Shown: piece after piece, positions 9,408-18,918 of the stretch
Numbering within the stretch: position 1 is the first letter of the stretch
Layout of the letters: every line of letters begins with the position of its first letter
NCBI RefSeq assembly: GCF_001940785.1
Contig: NZ_MSLS01000015.1
Coordinates: 7,248 to 53,819 of the forward strand
Reading direction: 5' to 3'
From: Bacillus sp. MRMR6
GTDB lineage: Bacteria > Bacillota > Bacilli > Bacillales > Cytobacillaceae
Length of the DNA: 46,572 nucleotides
Position numbers and translations under genes: made by a program
The notes under the pieces: generated by a model
Told to the model about the DNA's origin: nothing
What the model saw: only the letters and a program-made list of their open reading frames with translations
The model's database searches: none

Positions 9408-10373
9408 ATGGAAAAGATTTCTATCCTTATGGCAGTGTACAACCCAAATATCCAATTTTTTATTGAACAATTAACAAGTATTAATAATCAAGATTATAAA
9501 AATCTAGAATTGTTAGTACTTGATGATTGCTCTAGCAAGAAATCAATAGATTCAACTAAAGAGCTATTATCAAAATATATTACAAATATCCCATACACCT
9601 TTAGAAGTAATCATGTGAACATGGGGAGTAATAGAACCTTTGGAGAACTAACAAAAGTCGCTTCTGGTGATTATTTTGCTTATTGCGATCAAGATGATAT
9701 TTGGGAAAAGAATAAGTTAACTTGTTTATTAGAAAAAATCAAACAGGAAAATGCGTTGATTGCCTATTCAGATTTATCCATCATTGACGATCATAGCAAC
9801 AAAGTATCCGATAGCTTTAGAGAGGTCTCAAAAAGGTTGGAACATAAATACGGTGAGAATTTATTTCCATTCTTTTTAAGAAGGAATAGTATTACCGGTT
9901 GCACAATGCTCATTGAAGCTGGAACGGCTAAGGCAGCTTTACCTTTTCCGTCTAGTGAACAATATGTGCATGACCATTGGCTTGCTTTATTTGGTACTTC
10001 TAAAGGTAAAATCGCCTACAGTGAGAAACCGTTAGTCCGATATCGAATTCATTCCAATAACCAAATCGGGGCTAAGGTTCTGGTCGGAATTAATAGCAAA
10101 AAGGATTACTTGGTCAAAAGGATATTAATGGAGAAAATGAAGGTGGATTGGTTAAATTCACAGGATTTTTCAGATAACCAAAAGCAGGAAATTAGAGAGT
10201 ATGAAGAGTTTATTAAGGCTAGAAATAATTATTTTACAAACACCAATTTTGCAAATTTAATCGCTATGCTTAAACAATTATCAAGAGACCCTGTACTGAT
10301 TTCCTTTGAAGTATTACTTGGTGTTTCAAAAGGGACATTAATGAATAAATTACTTCAAGTAGCAAAGAAATGA
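9408..10373 (+). CDS. GT2-family glycosyltransferase (CDQDDIW type)
   Basis: A 321-residue GT2 enzyme. It starts MEKISILMAVYNPN and carries LVLDDCSS and the hallmark CDQDDIWEKNKL that holds the metal-binding DXD. HDHWLALFG and VRYRIHSNNQ follow as in rhamnosyltransferase-like GT2 proteins. ATG at 9408 is chosen because TAGGAG lies eight bases upstream; an in-frame TTG at 9375 has no ribosome site. The gene is transcribed alone, divergent from the flippase and convergent with the LCP gene. It is paralogous to the transferase at 14470-15174, sharing the same signature motifs. The donor sugar is not determined; dTDP-rhamnose is likely from context. Confidence 0.85.
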   Translation: MEKISILMAVYNPNIQFFIEQLTSINNQDYKNLELLVLDDCSSKKSIDSTKELLSKYITNIPYTFRSNHVNMGSNRTFGELTKVASGDYFAYCDQDDIWEKNKLTCLLEKIKQENALIAYSDLSIIDDHSNKVSDSFREVSKRLEHKYGENLFPFFLRRNSITGCTMLIEAGTAKAALPFPSSEQYVHDHWLALFGTSKGKIAYSEKPLVRYRIHSNNQIGAKVLVGINSKKDYLVKRILMEKMKVDWLNSQDFSDNQKQEIREYEEFIKARNNYFTNTNFANLIAMLKQLSRDPVLISFEVLLGVSKGTLMNKLLQVAKK

Positions 10374-10439
10374 TTTGTAATTAGTAAGGTTTTTCGATCA
10401 TAACTATGCCCTTGATGATTTTTTACAGTTTGTCGTCGA

Positions 10440-10475
10440 AAAAACCCCAGAATTTATTTGAATTCTGGGGTTTTT
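10440..10475. terminator. bidirectional terminator
   Basis: A 15-bp perfect stem (AAAAACCCCAGAATT with AATTCTGGGGTTTTT) around a six-base loop separates the convergent GT2 and LCP genes. Confidence 0.88.
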
Positions 10476-10481
10476 CTGCTT

Positions 10482-11474
10482 TTAATATTGGTCAATTACT
10501 GCAACTGTGTCAGCCGTTAATCCTAGATGTTCACGTAATTGATTAGAAAGAGATTGCCTTGTTTCTTCTTCAACCATAAAATACCATATATCCTTAATTG
10601 TTTGGCCTTCCCCTTCTATTTCCATTTTTTCTATATTATTTGCAGCTGACTTATATTTTGCTTGGATGCCAACAATGTCGTCGAAGGTCAAATTTGTTTT
10701 TATATTTTCTTCTAGAGCAGTTAAAAGATCTTCATAGTTGGTTAATGTAGAAAATGTAGCTGCTTTTTTTATTATTTTTGATACTACTTCTCGTTGTCTC
10801 TCTTGCCTTCCAAAATCTCCCCGAGGGTCTGCTTTTCTCATTCGAGCATACGATAATGCTTCCCTTCCGTCTAGATGCTGCTCGCCAACTTGCAATGTTA
10901 CTCCATCTAACTCAAATTCATATTGGTTATTAACATCAATACCACCAACAGCATTTACGATTTCTTTAAAGCCGTGCATGTTTACTTCTGTATAGTAGTC
11001 AATTGGTATATTTAGAAAATGTTCGACAGTATTAATCGACATTTCAATTCCACCATATGCGTAGGCATGGTTTATTTTATCTAACCAATTATTTTTAGGG
11101 TTTTCTTGATCAATTAACATTGTTCGAGTGTCCCGTGGAATACTTAGTATTTTAGTAGTTTTAAGGTCAGGATTAATTGTAATTACTAACATTGAATCCG
11201 TACGTCCTGCGTCACCATCACGTTCATCAACACCAACTAGAAGAATTGAAAGTGGATCTTTCCGGTGGAATTCTATTTCTTCTTCTCTCTTTTCTGACAC
11301 TTCTCTTGAGATAGGTTGGTGCATTTTTTGAACAGCACTTGCTACATCACTATACATGTTGTATGCATAAATACCGCCACCGACTGCAAAGAGTAAAAAA
11401 ATAGAAAGTAAAAATCTTAAGAATATTGATTTTTTCTTCCTTTTTCGAGTATTTTTTCCTAATCGTGTATTCAT
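10482..11474 (-). CDS. LytR-CpsA-Psr (LCP) family glycopolymer transferase
   Basis: A 330-residue protein with a basic cytoplasmic N-terminus, one membrane helix (about residues 23-42) and an extracellular LCP domain. Conserved positions are visible: LLVGVDERDGDAGRTDSML with the Asp/Arg pair, LSIPRDTR, INHAYAYGG, and the later YARMRKADPRGDFGRQERQR region whose arginines bind the pyrophosphate. LCP enzymes move undecaprenyl-linked wall teichoic acid or capsule to MurNAc of peptidoglycan. B. subtilis has three (TagT, TagU, TagV), and one of them lies near tagO as here. In this locus it is the likely ligase of the polysaccharide or of teichoic acid. GAAGGGAA precedes the ATG and a consensus-like SigA promoter lies upstream. 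Confidence 0.9.
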   Translation of the reverse strand: MNTRLGKNTRKRKKKSIFLRFLLSIFLLFAVGGGIYAYNMYSDVASAVQKMHQPISREVSEKREEEIEFHRKDPLSILLVGVDERDGDAGRTDSMLVITINPDLKTTKILSIPRDTRTMLIDQENPKNNWLDKINHAYAYGGIEMSINTVEHFLNIPIDYYTEVNMHGFKEIVNAVGGIDVNNQYEFELDGVTLQVGEQHLDGREALSYARMRKADPRGDFGRQERQREVVSKIIKKAATFSTLTNYEDLLTALEENIKTNLTFDDIVGIQAKYKSAANNIEKMEIEGEGQTIKDIWYFMVEEETRQSLSNQLREHLGLTADTVAVIDQY

Positions 11475-11536
11475 ATAAATTCCCTTCTATTATGAAGTTA
11501 GACATTAATGAGTATAAATAAGCATTCATGTAAAGT

Positions 11537-11565
11537 ATTATAATATTGATTATTTATTTTTTCAA
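11537..11565 (-). promoter_or_regulatory. SigA promoter of the LCP gene
   Basis: Read on the minus strand: TTGAAA (-35), a 17-base spacer, and a perfect TATAAT (-10). Confidence 0.7.
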
Positions 11566-11711
11566 TTAGTTTATTCGGGAAATCATGACCAATAAGTGCA
11601 TATTACGACAAGTTATGATAAAATAAATTCTTGTTGGAAATAAAGTGCCCTTATTGTTAATAAATGTATTTGGTTTAATATATAGATGCCAAAGTAGAAT
11701 AGAAAGTGTGA

Positions 11712-12506
11712 GTGAATTATTTGTCTAACTCCAGAGTTGCCATAAGCATTGTAACCTACAACAGTAAATATATATTTGATGTCTTAGAAAAGTTAAAGAA
11801 AGAATTTTGCGCTGATGAAAGATTTCGTTTTGTTATACTCGATAATAATTCTAATAATGATTACAAAGAACATTTAGAAAAATACCAGGACTTTGCAGAT
11901 ATAATCTTCCACGATAAAAATGAAGGTTTTGGATTTGGTCATAATTACAATTTACTTTCAGCAACAGAAGACTACTTTTTAGTATTTAATCCAGATATTA
12001 TTTTAGAAAAAGAAAATTTAATAGCCATGATTGATCATTTGGAAAAAGATAAGACCATTAGTTTAATTGTCCCTAAAGTTTTAAATGCGGATGGATCAAC
12101 ACAGCATTTAATTAGGAATCGTGTAACAGTTTTTGATTATGCATTACGGTTTATTCCTTTTACTTTTGTGAAGGAGTTGTTTTCTAAACGTCTTGAATCG
12201 TATGAGTGCAGAAATCTTCCAGATAATCAGCTTGTTGATATAAGAATTGGTTCTGGGTGTTTTATGTTGATTAGAGGGTCAGAATTTAAACTTGTAAATG
12301 GTTTTGATGAACGGTATTTTATGTACTTCGAAGATTACGATTTGTGTTTAGAACTTAAAAAGCGTGGTAAGAGGATTGTATATAGTCCTTTTTCAAGTGT
12401 TATTCATTATTATGAAAGAGGTGCACATAAGAACTCGAATTTATTTAAAATTTTCTTAATATCTATGGTTAAATTCTTTAATAAGTGGGGATGGAAATTA
12501 TTTTAA
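11712..12506 (+). CDS. GT2-family glycosyltransferase (WbbL/RfbN-like)
   Basis: A 264-residue GT2 enzyme with GTG start. The N-terminal RVAISIVTYNSK is followed by ILDNNSNNDY, NEGFGFGHNYN and the metal site FNPDI. GSGCFMLIRG and FDERYFMYFEDYDLCLEL are diagnostic for dTDP-rhamnosyl transferases of the WbbL type, and VIHYYERGAHKN closes the domain. It opens a plus-strand run followed by Wzz-like, Wzy-like and GT2 genes and then rmlACBD, so it may well use the dTDP-rhamnose made there. The ribosome site is weak (AGAAAGTG), and the start could also be the TTG at 11721. Confidence 0.85.
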   Translation: MNYLSNSRVAISIVTYNSKYIFDVLEKLKKEFCADERFRFVILDNNSNNDYKEHLEKYQDFADIIFHDKNEGFGFGHNYNLLSATEDYFLVFNPDIILEKENLIAMIDHLEKDKTISLIVPKVLNADGSTQHLIRNRVTVFDYALRFIPFTFVKELFSKRLESYECRNLPDNQLVDIRIGSGCFMLIRGSEFKLVNGFDERYFMYFEDYDLCLELKKRGKRIVYSPFSSVIHYYERGAHKNSNLFKIFLISMVKFFNKWGWKLF

Positions 12507-12537
12507 GATTTTGAAATAGATGAATGGAGGCTTAACT

Positions 12538-13143
12538 ATGGAAGAGCTTTTGATAAATGATGTTATTAAAACGATAAAAAAGTATTTCTGGGTGATTTTA
12601 TTGTTTGCTATTTTGGGTGGTGTTTTTGGGAGAATCATGACTGAAGATGCACCTCCACCTACTTATGAAGCCACCTCTTTATTTCTAATTGAGCCAAAAG
12701 CTGAAGACATGAATGGTGTTTTTAAACAACCTGTAGATAGCGGCAGATTTTTTAACACTGCTCAAACGATAGTCAATACACCTGTCATGCTTGATCCGAC
12801 TATAAAAGAACTGAACCTTGAGATGACCATTAAAGATCTATCAGAAAAAGTCAGTGTTTCGAATGAAAATAACTCTAATTTAATGAGGATTACAGTAAGT
12901 GATAACAATGCAGAACAAGCTACTGATATAGTAAATAAAATTGTACAAGTGTATAACCAAGAAATTTATAACTATTTAGATGTCGAAAAGGTGGTGACTA
13001 TAGAGAAAGCACAAAGTGGTGGAGAAAATCAAATTCTTCATGCAAGGCCTAAAGCGAATATGTTAATGGGGGTTCTCATTGGACTAGTCATGGGAACATT
13101 TGCTGCATTCATTCTCTTCCGTCGGGCAAAGACTACTAGATAA
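12538..13143 (+). CDS. Wzz/YveK-like chain-length regulator (polysaccharide co-polymerase)
   Basis: A 201-residue protein with two membrane helices, near residues 16-36 and 176-196, enclosing an extracytoplasmic Wzz domain. It keeps ATSLFLIEPKA early and a proline-containing second helix region (ARPKANMLMGVLIG). In Gram-positive bacteria this subunit normally works with a separate tyrosine kinase (CapB/YwqD type) to set polymer length. No such kinase is in the window. ATG at 12538 is preferred because AATGGAGG lies before it; an in-frame ATG at 12520 overlaps that site. It lies 31 bases after the GT2 gene and before the polymerase, which suits co-transcription. Confidence 0.8.
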   Translation: MEELLINDVIKTIKKYFWVILLFAILGGVFGRIMTEDAPPPTYEATSLFLIEPKAEDMNGVFKQPVDSGRFFNTAQTIVNTPVMLDPTIKELNLEMTIKDLSEKVSVSNENNSNLMRITVSDNNAEQATDIVNKIVQVYNQEIYNYLDVEKVVTIEKAQSGGENQILHARPKANMLMGVLIGLVMGTFAAFILFRRAKTTR

Positions 13144-13221
13144 TTGGTAGAGGGAGATATGCCAACTTTCTAACTTGTTTATTATATGATGTTGACTGAT
13201 AAGGAAGGAGGAATCGCAAGA

Positions 13222-14412
13222 TTGATAAATCCGTATTTTATATATATATCGTCATTTCTAGCAGTGTTGGCGGCTTATTCTTTTAAATGGTCAAAGTTAT
13301 TTCCAGATATAGGTATTCCGTTGATTGTCTTTTTTTTGGGTTCCATGATTATTGCTTTTTTTATTGGAAGAACATTTTTAAAACGAAATATTATTACCTT
13401 TAATAAACTTCAATTTACACATAAAGTAGAGTGGATAACTTATCTCATCCTGTGTGGTTATTTTATCGAGTTCCTTTATCATGGTGGTAATTTCCCTCTT
13501 TTAGCAATTTTCACAAAGATTCCGCTGAGTTATCATGAATTTGGAATCCCAACCTTTCATGTATTGCTGGTTACATTTAACTCATTCTTTTCAGTCTATT
13601 TATTTCAAATGATCTTATCTGAAACAAAAAATACAAGAAATCTTTTTATCTTTTTTATACTAACTCTTGTTCCTTCTTTGTTAATAATGAACAGGGGCAT
13701 GCTTGTTATGATACTAATAAGTTGTTTGTTCGTTTATTTAATTAAATATCAACGGCAAATTACATTAAATAAAGTATCCGGATTATTAGCACTAGGGTTT
13801 TTAGGGCTTTATCTTTTTGGGATTGTAGGTAATGTAAGGGTAAATAACACTTACCAAACAAATACCTCACTATTAGATAATAATCTTTTTATGCAAATTG
13901 GCGGTGCTACAGAGGGATTTAAAGACTCATTAATTCCAAAAGAATATTTTTGGGGATATATTTACCTCGCCTCTCCTTTAGCTAACTTGCAAGAAACCAT
14001 TAATAAATATGAGCACGAAGAAGACATAAACACATTGGCTACATTTACCTTTGTGATTACTCAAACCATACCTGATTTTATTAGTAAAAGAGTAGTTTCG
14101 CTCTATGAACTCGAGGTACCAAGTGGGAAACAAATAACACCGGAATTAAATGTTTCAACAGCATTCTCTCAGCCATTTGTAATACTCGGATGGTTTGGAA
14201 TCAGTCTATTTACAATATTCATCTTTATTTTTGCTTTCTTCTATATTTTAATTTTGAAAAGATTAAATAGTGAATATTTTGTTATAGGTGTTGCGATCAT
14301 GAATACAATGTTTTTATTTAATACCTTTTCGAATATGTTTTCATTTACGGGGTTAAGTTTTCAATTAGTTTATCCATTATTATTCACCCTTTTTAGTCCC
14401 AAAAGGATTTAG
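13222..14412 (+). CDS. Wzy-like O-antigen/capsule polymerase
   Basis: A polytopic protein of about 396 residues with roughly 10-11 predicted membrane helices and a larger extracellular loop near the middle (from NVRVNNTYQ to the region ending SGKQITPELN). This topology, the lack of other motifs and the position between Wzz-like and glycosyltransferase genes mark it as the repeat-unit polymerase, although Wzy proteins share little sequence. TTG at 13222 is chosen because AAGGAAGGAGGA lies 9-10 bases upstream; an ATG at 13186 in the same frame lies before this site and has none of its own. It would join repeat units on the outer face of the membrane after the flippase has turned them over. Confidence 0.75.
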   Translation: MINPYFIYISSFLAVLAAYSFKWSKLFPDIGIPLIVFFLGSMIIAFFIGRTFLKRNIITFNKLQFTHKVEWITYLILCGYFIEFLYHGGNFPLLAIFTKIPLSYHEFGIPTFHVLLVTFNSFFSVYLFQMILSETKNTRNLFIFFILTLVPSLLIMNRGMLVMILISCLFVYLIKYQRQITLNKVSGLLALGFLGLYLFGIVGNVRVNNTYQTNTSLLDNNLFMQIGGATEGFKDSLIPKEYFWGYIYLASPLANLQETINKYEHEEDINTLATFTFVITQTIPDFISKRVVSLYELEVPSGKQITPELNVSTAFSQPFVILGWFGISLFTIFIFIFAFFYILILKRLNSEYFVIGVAIMNTMFLFNTFSNMFSFTGLSFQLVYPLLFTLFSPKRI

Positions 14413-14469
14413 TCAATACCTTTGTTTTTTTGGTAAGGCTAAAATCAAAATAAGAAAGGGTTTCGGTTA

Positions 14470-15174
14470 ATGATATCTGTATGTATGGCAACTTATAATG
14501 GTGAAGATTTTGTTATTAGGCAACTTGAATCGGTTATAAAACAGCTTAGTGTTGATGATCAAATTGTAGTAGTAGATGATAATTCAACTGATAAAACGGT
14601 AGAGTTAATAAAAAAAACATATGGAAGTCGTATTGAAATCTTTATTAATAAACAAAATGCAGGTGCAATAAAAAGCTTCGAAAAGGCGATATCTCTTGCT
14701 AAAGGAGATATCCTTTTCCTATGTGACCAGGATGATATTTGGGAAGAAAATAAAGTCGCATTAGTTATGAATGCCTTTGACGAGCAAAACGCTATGTTGG
14801 TGGTTCATGACGCTGTTGTAGTTGATGGGAAATTGGATGTAATAAATCCTTCTTGGAATAATTACAACAGTAACAACATAAATCAAGGGATACTTGGGAA
14901 TATTTTAAAAAACGCATATACAGGTGCACTTATGGCATTCAAAAAGGAAGTGGTGTCTGACTTCTTACCTTTCCCTCCTACAATTGAAATGCACGATCAG
15001 TGGATTGCACTCGTATGTATGCAAAAAAAGAAAAAGATAGTATTTATTGATAGACCGCTTGTAAAATATGTTCGTCATGGTGGAAATGTCACTGGTATCA
15101 AAAAACGTTCCTTATCAGCACAATTAAAAGGCAGGCTTCTTACAACATTGGCTTTATTAAGTTACAAACGTTAA
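14470..15174 (+). CDS. GT2-family glycosyltransferase (CDQDDIW type), short
   Basis: A 234-residue GT2 enzyme. ISVCMATYNGEDF, VVVDDNSTDKT, LCDQDDIWEENKV and MHDQWIALV mirror the transferase at 9408-10373, but the protein lacks about 85 C-terminal residues relative to it. The catalytic domain is complete. GAAAGGG about 14 bases before the ATG is the best ribosome site. It follows the polymerase by 57 bases and precedes the rml genes. It likely adds rhamnose or a similar sugar; substrate is inference. Confidence 0.82.
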   Translation: MISVCMATYNGEDFVIRQLESVIKQLSVDDQIVVVDDNSTDKTVELIKKTYGSRIEIFINKQNAGAIKSFEKAISLAKGDILFLCDQDDIWEENKVALVMNAFDEQNAMLVVHDAVVVDGKLDVINPSWNNYNSNNINQGILGNILKNAYTGALMAFKKEVVSDFLPFPPTIEMHDQWIALVCMQKKKKIVFIDRPLVKYVRHGGNVTGIKKRSLSAQLKGRLLTTLALLSYKR

Positions 15175-15199
15175 TTATTCATTACACTTATATTTGCAA

Positions 15200-15229
15200 T
15201 TGTCTTTATGGGACAACGTTCTATATAAT
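15200..15229 (+). promoter_or_regulatory. SigA promoter candidate for rmlACBD
   Basis: TTGTCT, an 18-base spacer and a perfect TATAAT lie 60 bases before rmlA, allowing its transcription separately from the upstream glycosyltransferases. Confidence 0.5.
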
Positions 15230-15288
15230 GAGGAAGGATGATTTAAGGGTTATTCTAAAATAATAGTAATGAGGAGATGGTTTCTTTC

Positions 15289-16164
15289 ATGAAAGGTATT
15301 ATTCTTGCAGGAGGCAGCGGAACAAGACTATATCCGTTAACTAAGGTAGTGTCAAAACAGCTTTTACCGGTTTATGACAAACCAATGATTTATTATCCGC
15401 TATCTGTTTTAATGTTAGCTGGAATTAAGGATATTTTGATCATTTCAACACCTGAGGATACCGAGAGATTTGAACAAATCTTAGGTGATGGGTCGGATTT
15501 AGGAATGAACTTTACATATAAAATTCAGCCGGATCCAGGCGGATTAGCACAGGCCTTCATTTTAGGAGACGAGTTTATCGGTGATGATAATGTAGCACTT
15601 GTACTTGGAGACAACATTTTTTATGGACATGGATTAACAGAACTTCTAAAAAGAGCTGCGTCCCGTGAAACAGGAGCGACAGTTTTCGGATACTACGTTA
15701 ATGATCCGGAACGGTTTGGGGTAGTAGAATTTGATGGAAACGGCAAGGCGGTATCTATTGAAGAAAAGCCTGAAGTTCCAAAGTCAAATTATGCTGTAAC
15801 AGGTCTTTATTTTTATGATAATCGAGTTGTTAAAATTGCGAAAAGTATTTCCCCTTCACCTCGTGGTGAATTAGAAATTACTGATATAAACAAAGCATAC
15901 CTAGAAATGGATGAACTTAATGTTGAGCTTCTAGGACGCGGGTATGCATGGTTAGATACTGGTACCCATGCGTCGCTCTTAGAAGCATCACAATTTATTG
16001 AAACAGTAGAAAAGAGACAATCCTTAAAGATTGCCTGTCTTGAGGAAATTGCCTATAAAATGGGATATATTACAAAGGAGAAGCTGGTAGAGCTAGCTGA
16101 ACCGCTAAAGAAAAACCAATATGGTCAATATTTATTGAAAATTGCTAGTCAAGAAGTCAAATGA
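15289..16164 (+). CDS. rfbA: glucose-1-phosphate thymidylyltransferase
   Basis: First enzyme of dTDP-L-rhamnose synthesis: glucose-1-phosphate plus dTTP gives dTDP-glucose. The 291-residue protein starts [18 protein letters not shown], the nucleotide-binding signature, and has [27 protein letters not shown], the [13 protein letters not shown] stretch and [14 protein letters not shown], all typical of RmlA short-form enzymes. GAGGAG at 15271-15276 is upstream of ATG 15289; the in-frame ATG at 15277 overlaps this site. It heads the tight cluster rmlA-rmlC-rmlB-rmlD. Confidence 0.95.
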   Translation: MKGIILAGGSGTRLYPLTKVVSKQLLPVYDKPMIYYPLSVLMLAGIKDILIISTPEDTERFEQILGDGSDLGMNFTYKIQPDPGGLAQAFILGDEFIGDDNVALVLGDNIFYGHGLTELLKRAASRETGATVFGYYVNDPERFGVVEFDGNGKAVSIEEKPEVPKSNYAVTGLYFYDNRVVKIAKSISPSPRGELEITDINKAYLEMDELNVELLGRGYAWLDTGTHASLLEASQFIETVEKRQSLKIACLEEIAYKMGYITKEKLVELAEPLKKNQYGQYLLKIASQEVK

Positions 16165-16179
16165 TGGTGAGGGTAAAGT

Positions 16180-16740
16180 ATGAATGTTATTGAAACGAAA
16201 CTTAAGGGTGTGAAAATCCTGGAGCCGAAGGTTTTTGGTGACCATCGGGGATATTTTATGGAAAGCTATAATAAGGAATTATTTGATTCGTTAGGCTTGA
16301 ATTATGACTTTATACAAGATAATCAATCTCTTTCTTCACCAGTAGGAACATTACGAGGGCTGCATTTTCAATTGAACCCAAAGGCGCAGACAAAGCTCGT
16401 CCGTTGTGTGACTGGTGCAATTTATGATGTAGCAGTTGATATCCGTCAAGGTTCCCCTACATACGGTCAATGGGTTGGTGTGATCTTGAGCGAGCACAAT
16501 AAGCGACAGCTGTTAGTGCCAAAAGGATTCGCCCATGGTTTTTGCACACTGGTACCTGATACAACTGTTGCATACAAAGTTGATGAGTATTATTCACCAG
16601 AACATGATGGGGGAATTCTCTGGAATGATCCAGAGTTAGGAATTGATTGGCCTGCAGCAAACCCGATTCTTTCTGAAAAAGATGCAAAACAACCAAGCTT
16701 AAGTGAAGCAACTCACCTTAATTTTGTGTTTGAAAAATAG
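16180..16740 (+). CDS. rfbC: dTDP-4-dehydrorhamnose 3,5-epimerase
   Basis: A 186-residue cupin enzyme, the third step of the pathway. DHRGYFMESYNKE, FIQDNQSLS, GTLRGLHFQ with the catalytic His, KLVRCVTGAIYDVAVDIR and FAHGFC are standard RmlC motifs; the Tyr of VAYKVDEYYSPEHD is the catalytic acid region. It starts 15 bases after rmlA with a GGTGAGGG site and ends just before rmlB, so the genes are co-transcribed. Confidence 0.95.
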   Translation: MNVIETKLKGVKILEPKVFGDHRGYFMESYNKELFDSLGLNYDFIQDNQSLSSPVGTLRGLHFQLNPKAQTKLVRCVTGAIYDVAVDIRQGSPTYGQWVGVILSEHNKRQLLVPKGFAHGFCTLVPDTTVAYKVDEYYSPEHDGGILWNDPELGIDWPAANPILSEKDAKQPSLSEATHLNFVFEK

Positions 16741-16754
16741 GAGGCAATGCAAAT

Positions 16755-17777
16755 ATGAAAGTACTAGTTACAGGCGGAGCAGGTTTTATTGGCAGTAACT
16801 TTGTCCGCTATATGGTAAATAAATACCCACAATACCAAATTGTTAACCTTGATTTGTTAACGTATGCTGGAAACCTTGAAAACCTTAAGGATATAGAAAA
16901 TGCTTCAAATTATAAATTCGCACGCGGTGACATCGCGGATCGGGAATTTATTAATAATCTCTTCCAAGAAGAAAAGTTCGATTATGTTACTAACTTTGCT
17001 GCAGAGTCTCACGTTGACCGCAGTATTACCGATCCTGGTATCTTTGTTCAAACAAATATCCAAGGAACTTTAGCATTGCTTGATGCGGCAAAGACCTATG
17101 GTGTAACAAAATACCTCCAAGTTTCAACAGATGAAGTGTATGGAACATTAGGAGAGACAGGGTTGTTTACAGAGGAAACTCCATTAGCTGCTAACAGTCC
17201 CTACAGTGCTAGTAAGGCTGGGGCTGATATGCTAGTCCGTGCTTACAATGAAACATTTGGACTTCCAGTTAACATTACTCGCTGCTCAAACAATTATGGA
17301 CCCTATCATTTCCCTGAGAAGCTTATTCCTCTAATGATTATAAATGCCTTACATGACAAGGATCTTCCCATCTATGGCGACGGCTTAAATGTTCGGGATT
17401 GGCTTCATGTTGAAGACCATTGCCAAGCGATTGACCTTGTTCTTCATAAAGGACGTAATGGTGAGGTATATAACGTTGGCGGCAATAATGAACGCACAAA
17501 TATTGAAATTGTAAAAACGATCTTAAATCACTTAAACAAGCCGGATTCTTTAATGAAATACGTTAAAGACCGTCCTGGTCATGACCGCCGCTATGCAATT
17601 GATGCAACAAAACTACGTACTGAGCTTGGCTGGTCCCCTAAATACAATTTTGATACTGGTATCGAACAAACGATTAACTGGTATTTAAACAATCGCGAAT
17701 GGTGGGAAAATATTATCTCAGGCGAGTATCAGGAATATGTGAAGTCTCAGTATGGCGACAGATTAGAGGTAGAGTAA
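16755..17777 (+). CDS. rfbB: dTDP-glucose 4,6-dehydratase
   Basis: The second step of the pathway: NAD-dependent dehydration of dTDP-glucose. The 340-residue extended SDR protein has the Rossmann motif VTGGAGFIGSNF, FAAESHVDRSI, the active-site stretch STDEVYGTLGE containing the T-D-E triad, and the catalytic YSASK. NNYGPYHFPEKLIPL and RDWLHVEDH follow as in the family. AGGAGG precedes the ATG. Its stop TAA shares one base with the ATG of rmlD (an ATGA-like overlap), which implies translational coupling. Confidence 0.95.
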   Translation: MKVLVTGGAGFIGSNFVRYMVNKYPQYQIVNLDLLTYAGNLENLKDIENASNYKFARGDIADREFINNLFQEEKFDYVTNFAAESHVDRSITDPGIFVQTNIQGTLALLDAAKTYGVTKYLQVSTDEVYGTLGETGLFTEETPLAANSPYSASKAGADMLVRAYNETFGLPVNITRCSNNYGPYHFPEKLIPLMIINALHDKDLPIYGDGLNVRDWLHVEDHCQAIDLVLHKGRNGEVYNVGGNNERTNIEIVKTILNHLNKPDSLMKYVKDRPGHDRRYAIDATKLRTELGWSPKYNFDTGIEQTINWYLNNREWWENIISGEYQEYVKSQYGDRLEVE

Positions 17778-18616
17778 TGAAGGTAGTGGTAACAGGTGCA
17801 GCAGGCCAATTAGGTCAAGATGTACTGAAAGAGCTGGAAAGGAAAAATCATCAGGCTTATGGTGTCGACCGAACACAGCTAGATATAACAAATAAAATAG
17901 ATGTTGAGTCTTTTATTAACGAAGTCAAGCCCGATGTGATTCTTCACTGTGCAGCCTATACGAATGTGGATGGTGCTGAAGCAGATGAAGAAAATGCATA
18001 CGAAGTCAATGCAGCCGGTACGGAATACCTGGCCAAAGCAGCCAAACAGACGGGCGCTAAAATGCTTTATGTAAGTACAGATTATGTATTTGATGGGACG
18101 GCTACAGACCCGTATGAAGTGGATGAACCTACAAAACCCTTAGGTGCGTATGGTCGGACGAAGCTTGCTGGGGAACAGCTTTTGCAAGAGCATTTAGAAC
18201 AATTCTTTATTGTGCGCACAGCCTGGGTTTTTGGAATACATGGCAATAATTTTGTTAAAACGATGGTCCGCCTTGGTGGAGAACGTGGTGAAGTTGGAGT
18301 TGTCCACGACCAAGTGGGTTCTCCTACCTATACTGTTGACTTAGCTCGCTTCATGGTCGAGTTAATGGAAACGGACAAATATGGTATCTATCATGCAACA
18401 AACAGCGGGGTTTGCTCTTGGTATGATTTTGCAGTTGAAATCTTTAAGCAGACAGGTATGGATGTAAAAGTAAATCCATTAACAACTGAACAATTTCCAC
18501 GTCCGGCTGCTCGACCGGAATACTCGGTGTTAAGCAAGAGGAAAATAGAGGAGCAGGGTTTAACACCCCTTCGTGATTGGAAAGATGCTTTAACCGCTTA
18601 TTTAGAGCAGAAATAA
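17777..18616 (+). CDS. rfbD: dTDP-4-dehydrorhamnose reductase
   Basis: The last step, NADPH-dependent reduction to dTDP-L-rhamnose. The 279-residue SDR protein starts MKVVVTGAAGQLGQDV, and has HCAAYTNVDGAE, STDYVFDG, the YGRTK catalytic Tyr-Lys pair and RTAWVFG. The start at 17777 overlaps the last base of rmlB; this is preferred over an upstream in-frame codon at 17699 because residues before MKVVV do not belong to the family and would lie over the rmlB end. A hairpin terminator follows. Confidence 0.95.
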   Translation: MKVVVTGAAGQLGQDVLKELERKNHQAYGVDRTQLDITNKIDVESFINEVKPDVILHCAAYTNVDGAEADEENAYEVNAAGTEYLAKAAKQTGAKMLYVSTDYVFDGTATDPYEVDEPTKPLGAYGRTKLAGEQLLQEHLEQFFIVRTAWVFGIHGNNFVKTMVRLGGERGEVGVVHDQVGSPTYTVDLARFMVELMETDKYGIYHATNSGVCSWYDFAVEIFKQTGMDVKVNPLTTEQFPRPAARPEYSVLSKRKIEEQGLTPLRDWKDALTAYLEQK

Positions 18617-18637
18617 ATTCATAAACTCATGTTTTAT

Positions 18638-18668
18638 GGGGTTGGCTCAAGAGGGTCAGCCTCATTTT
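18638..18668 (+). terminator. terminator after rmlD
   Basis: GGGGTTGGCTC, loop AAGA, GGGTCAGCCTC: eleven pairs including several G-U, followed by ATTTTAAT. Confidence 0.65.
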
Positions 18669-18918
18669 AATACAAAAGCAAAAATACCTAGAAGAAATAA
18701 TATACATAGTGAAACTTTTCTTGTTATCAATCGTCTAAATTATTGGAACAAACTTCAACAAATTACCTTAAGAGTTGATGAATCTTGTCTAAATTATTAA
18801 GAATATTAGTAGTTTGGAATTCGCTTTCATCCCTATTTTGATAGGAAATATTGCTTTATATGGCTATTCACATGGGATTTCAAGGGAAATAATTAATGTA
18901 AAGGGTAGTTTATTTATA

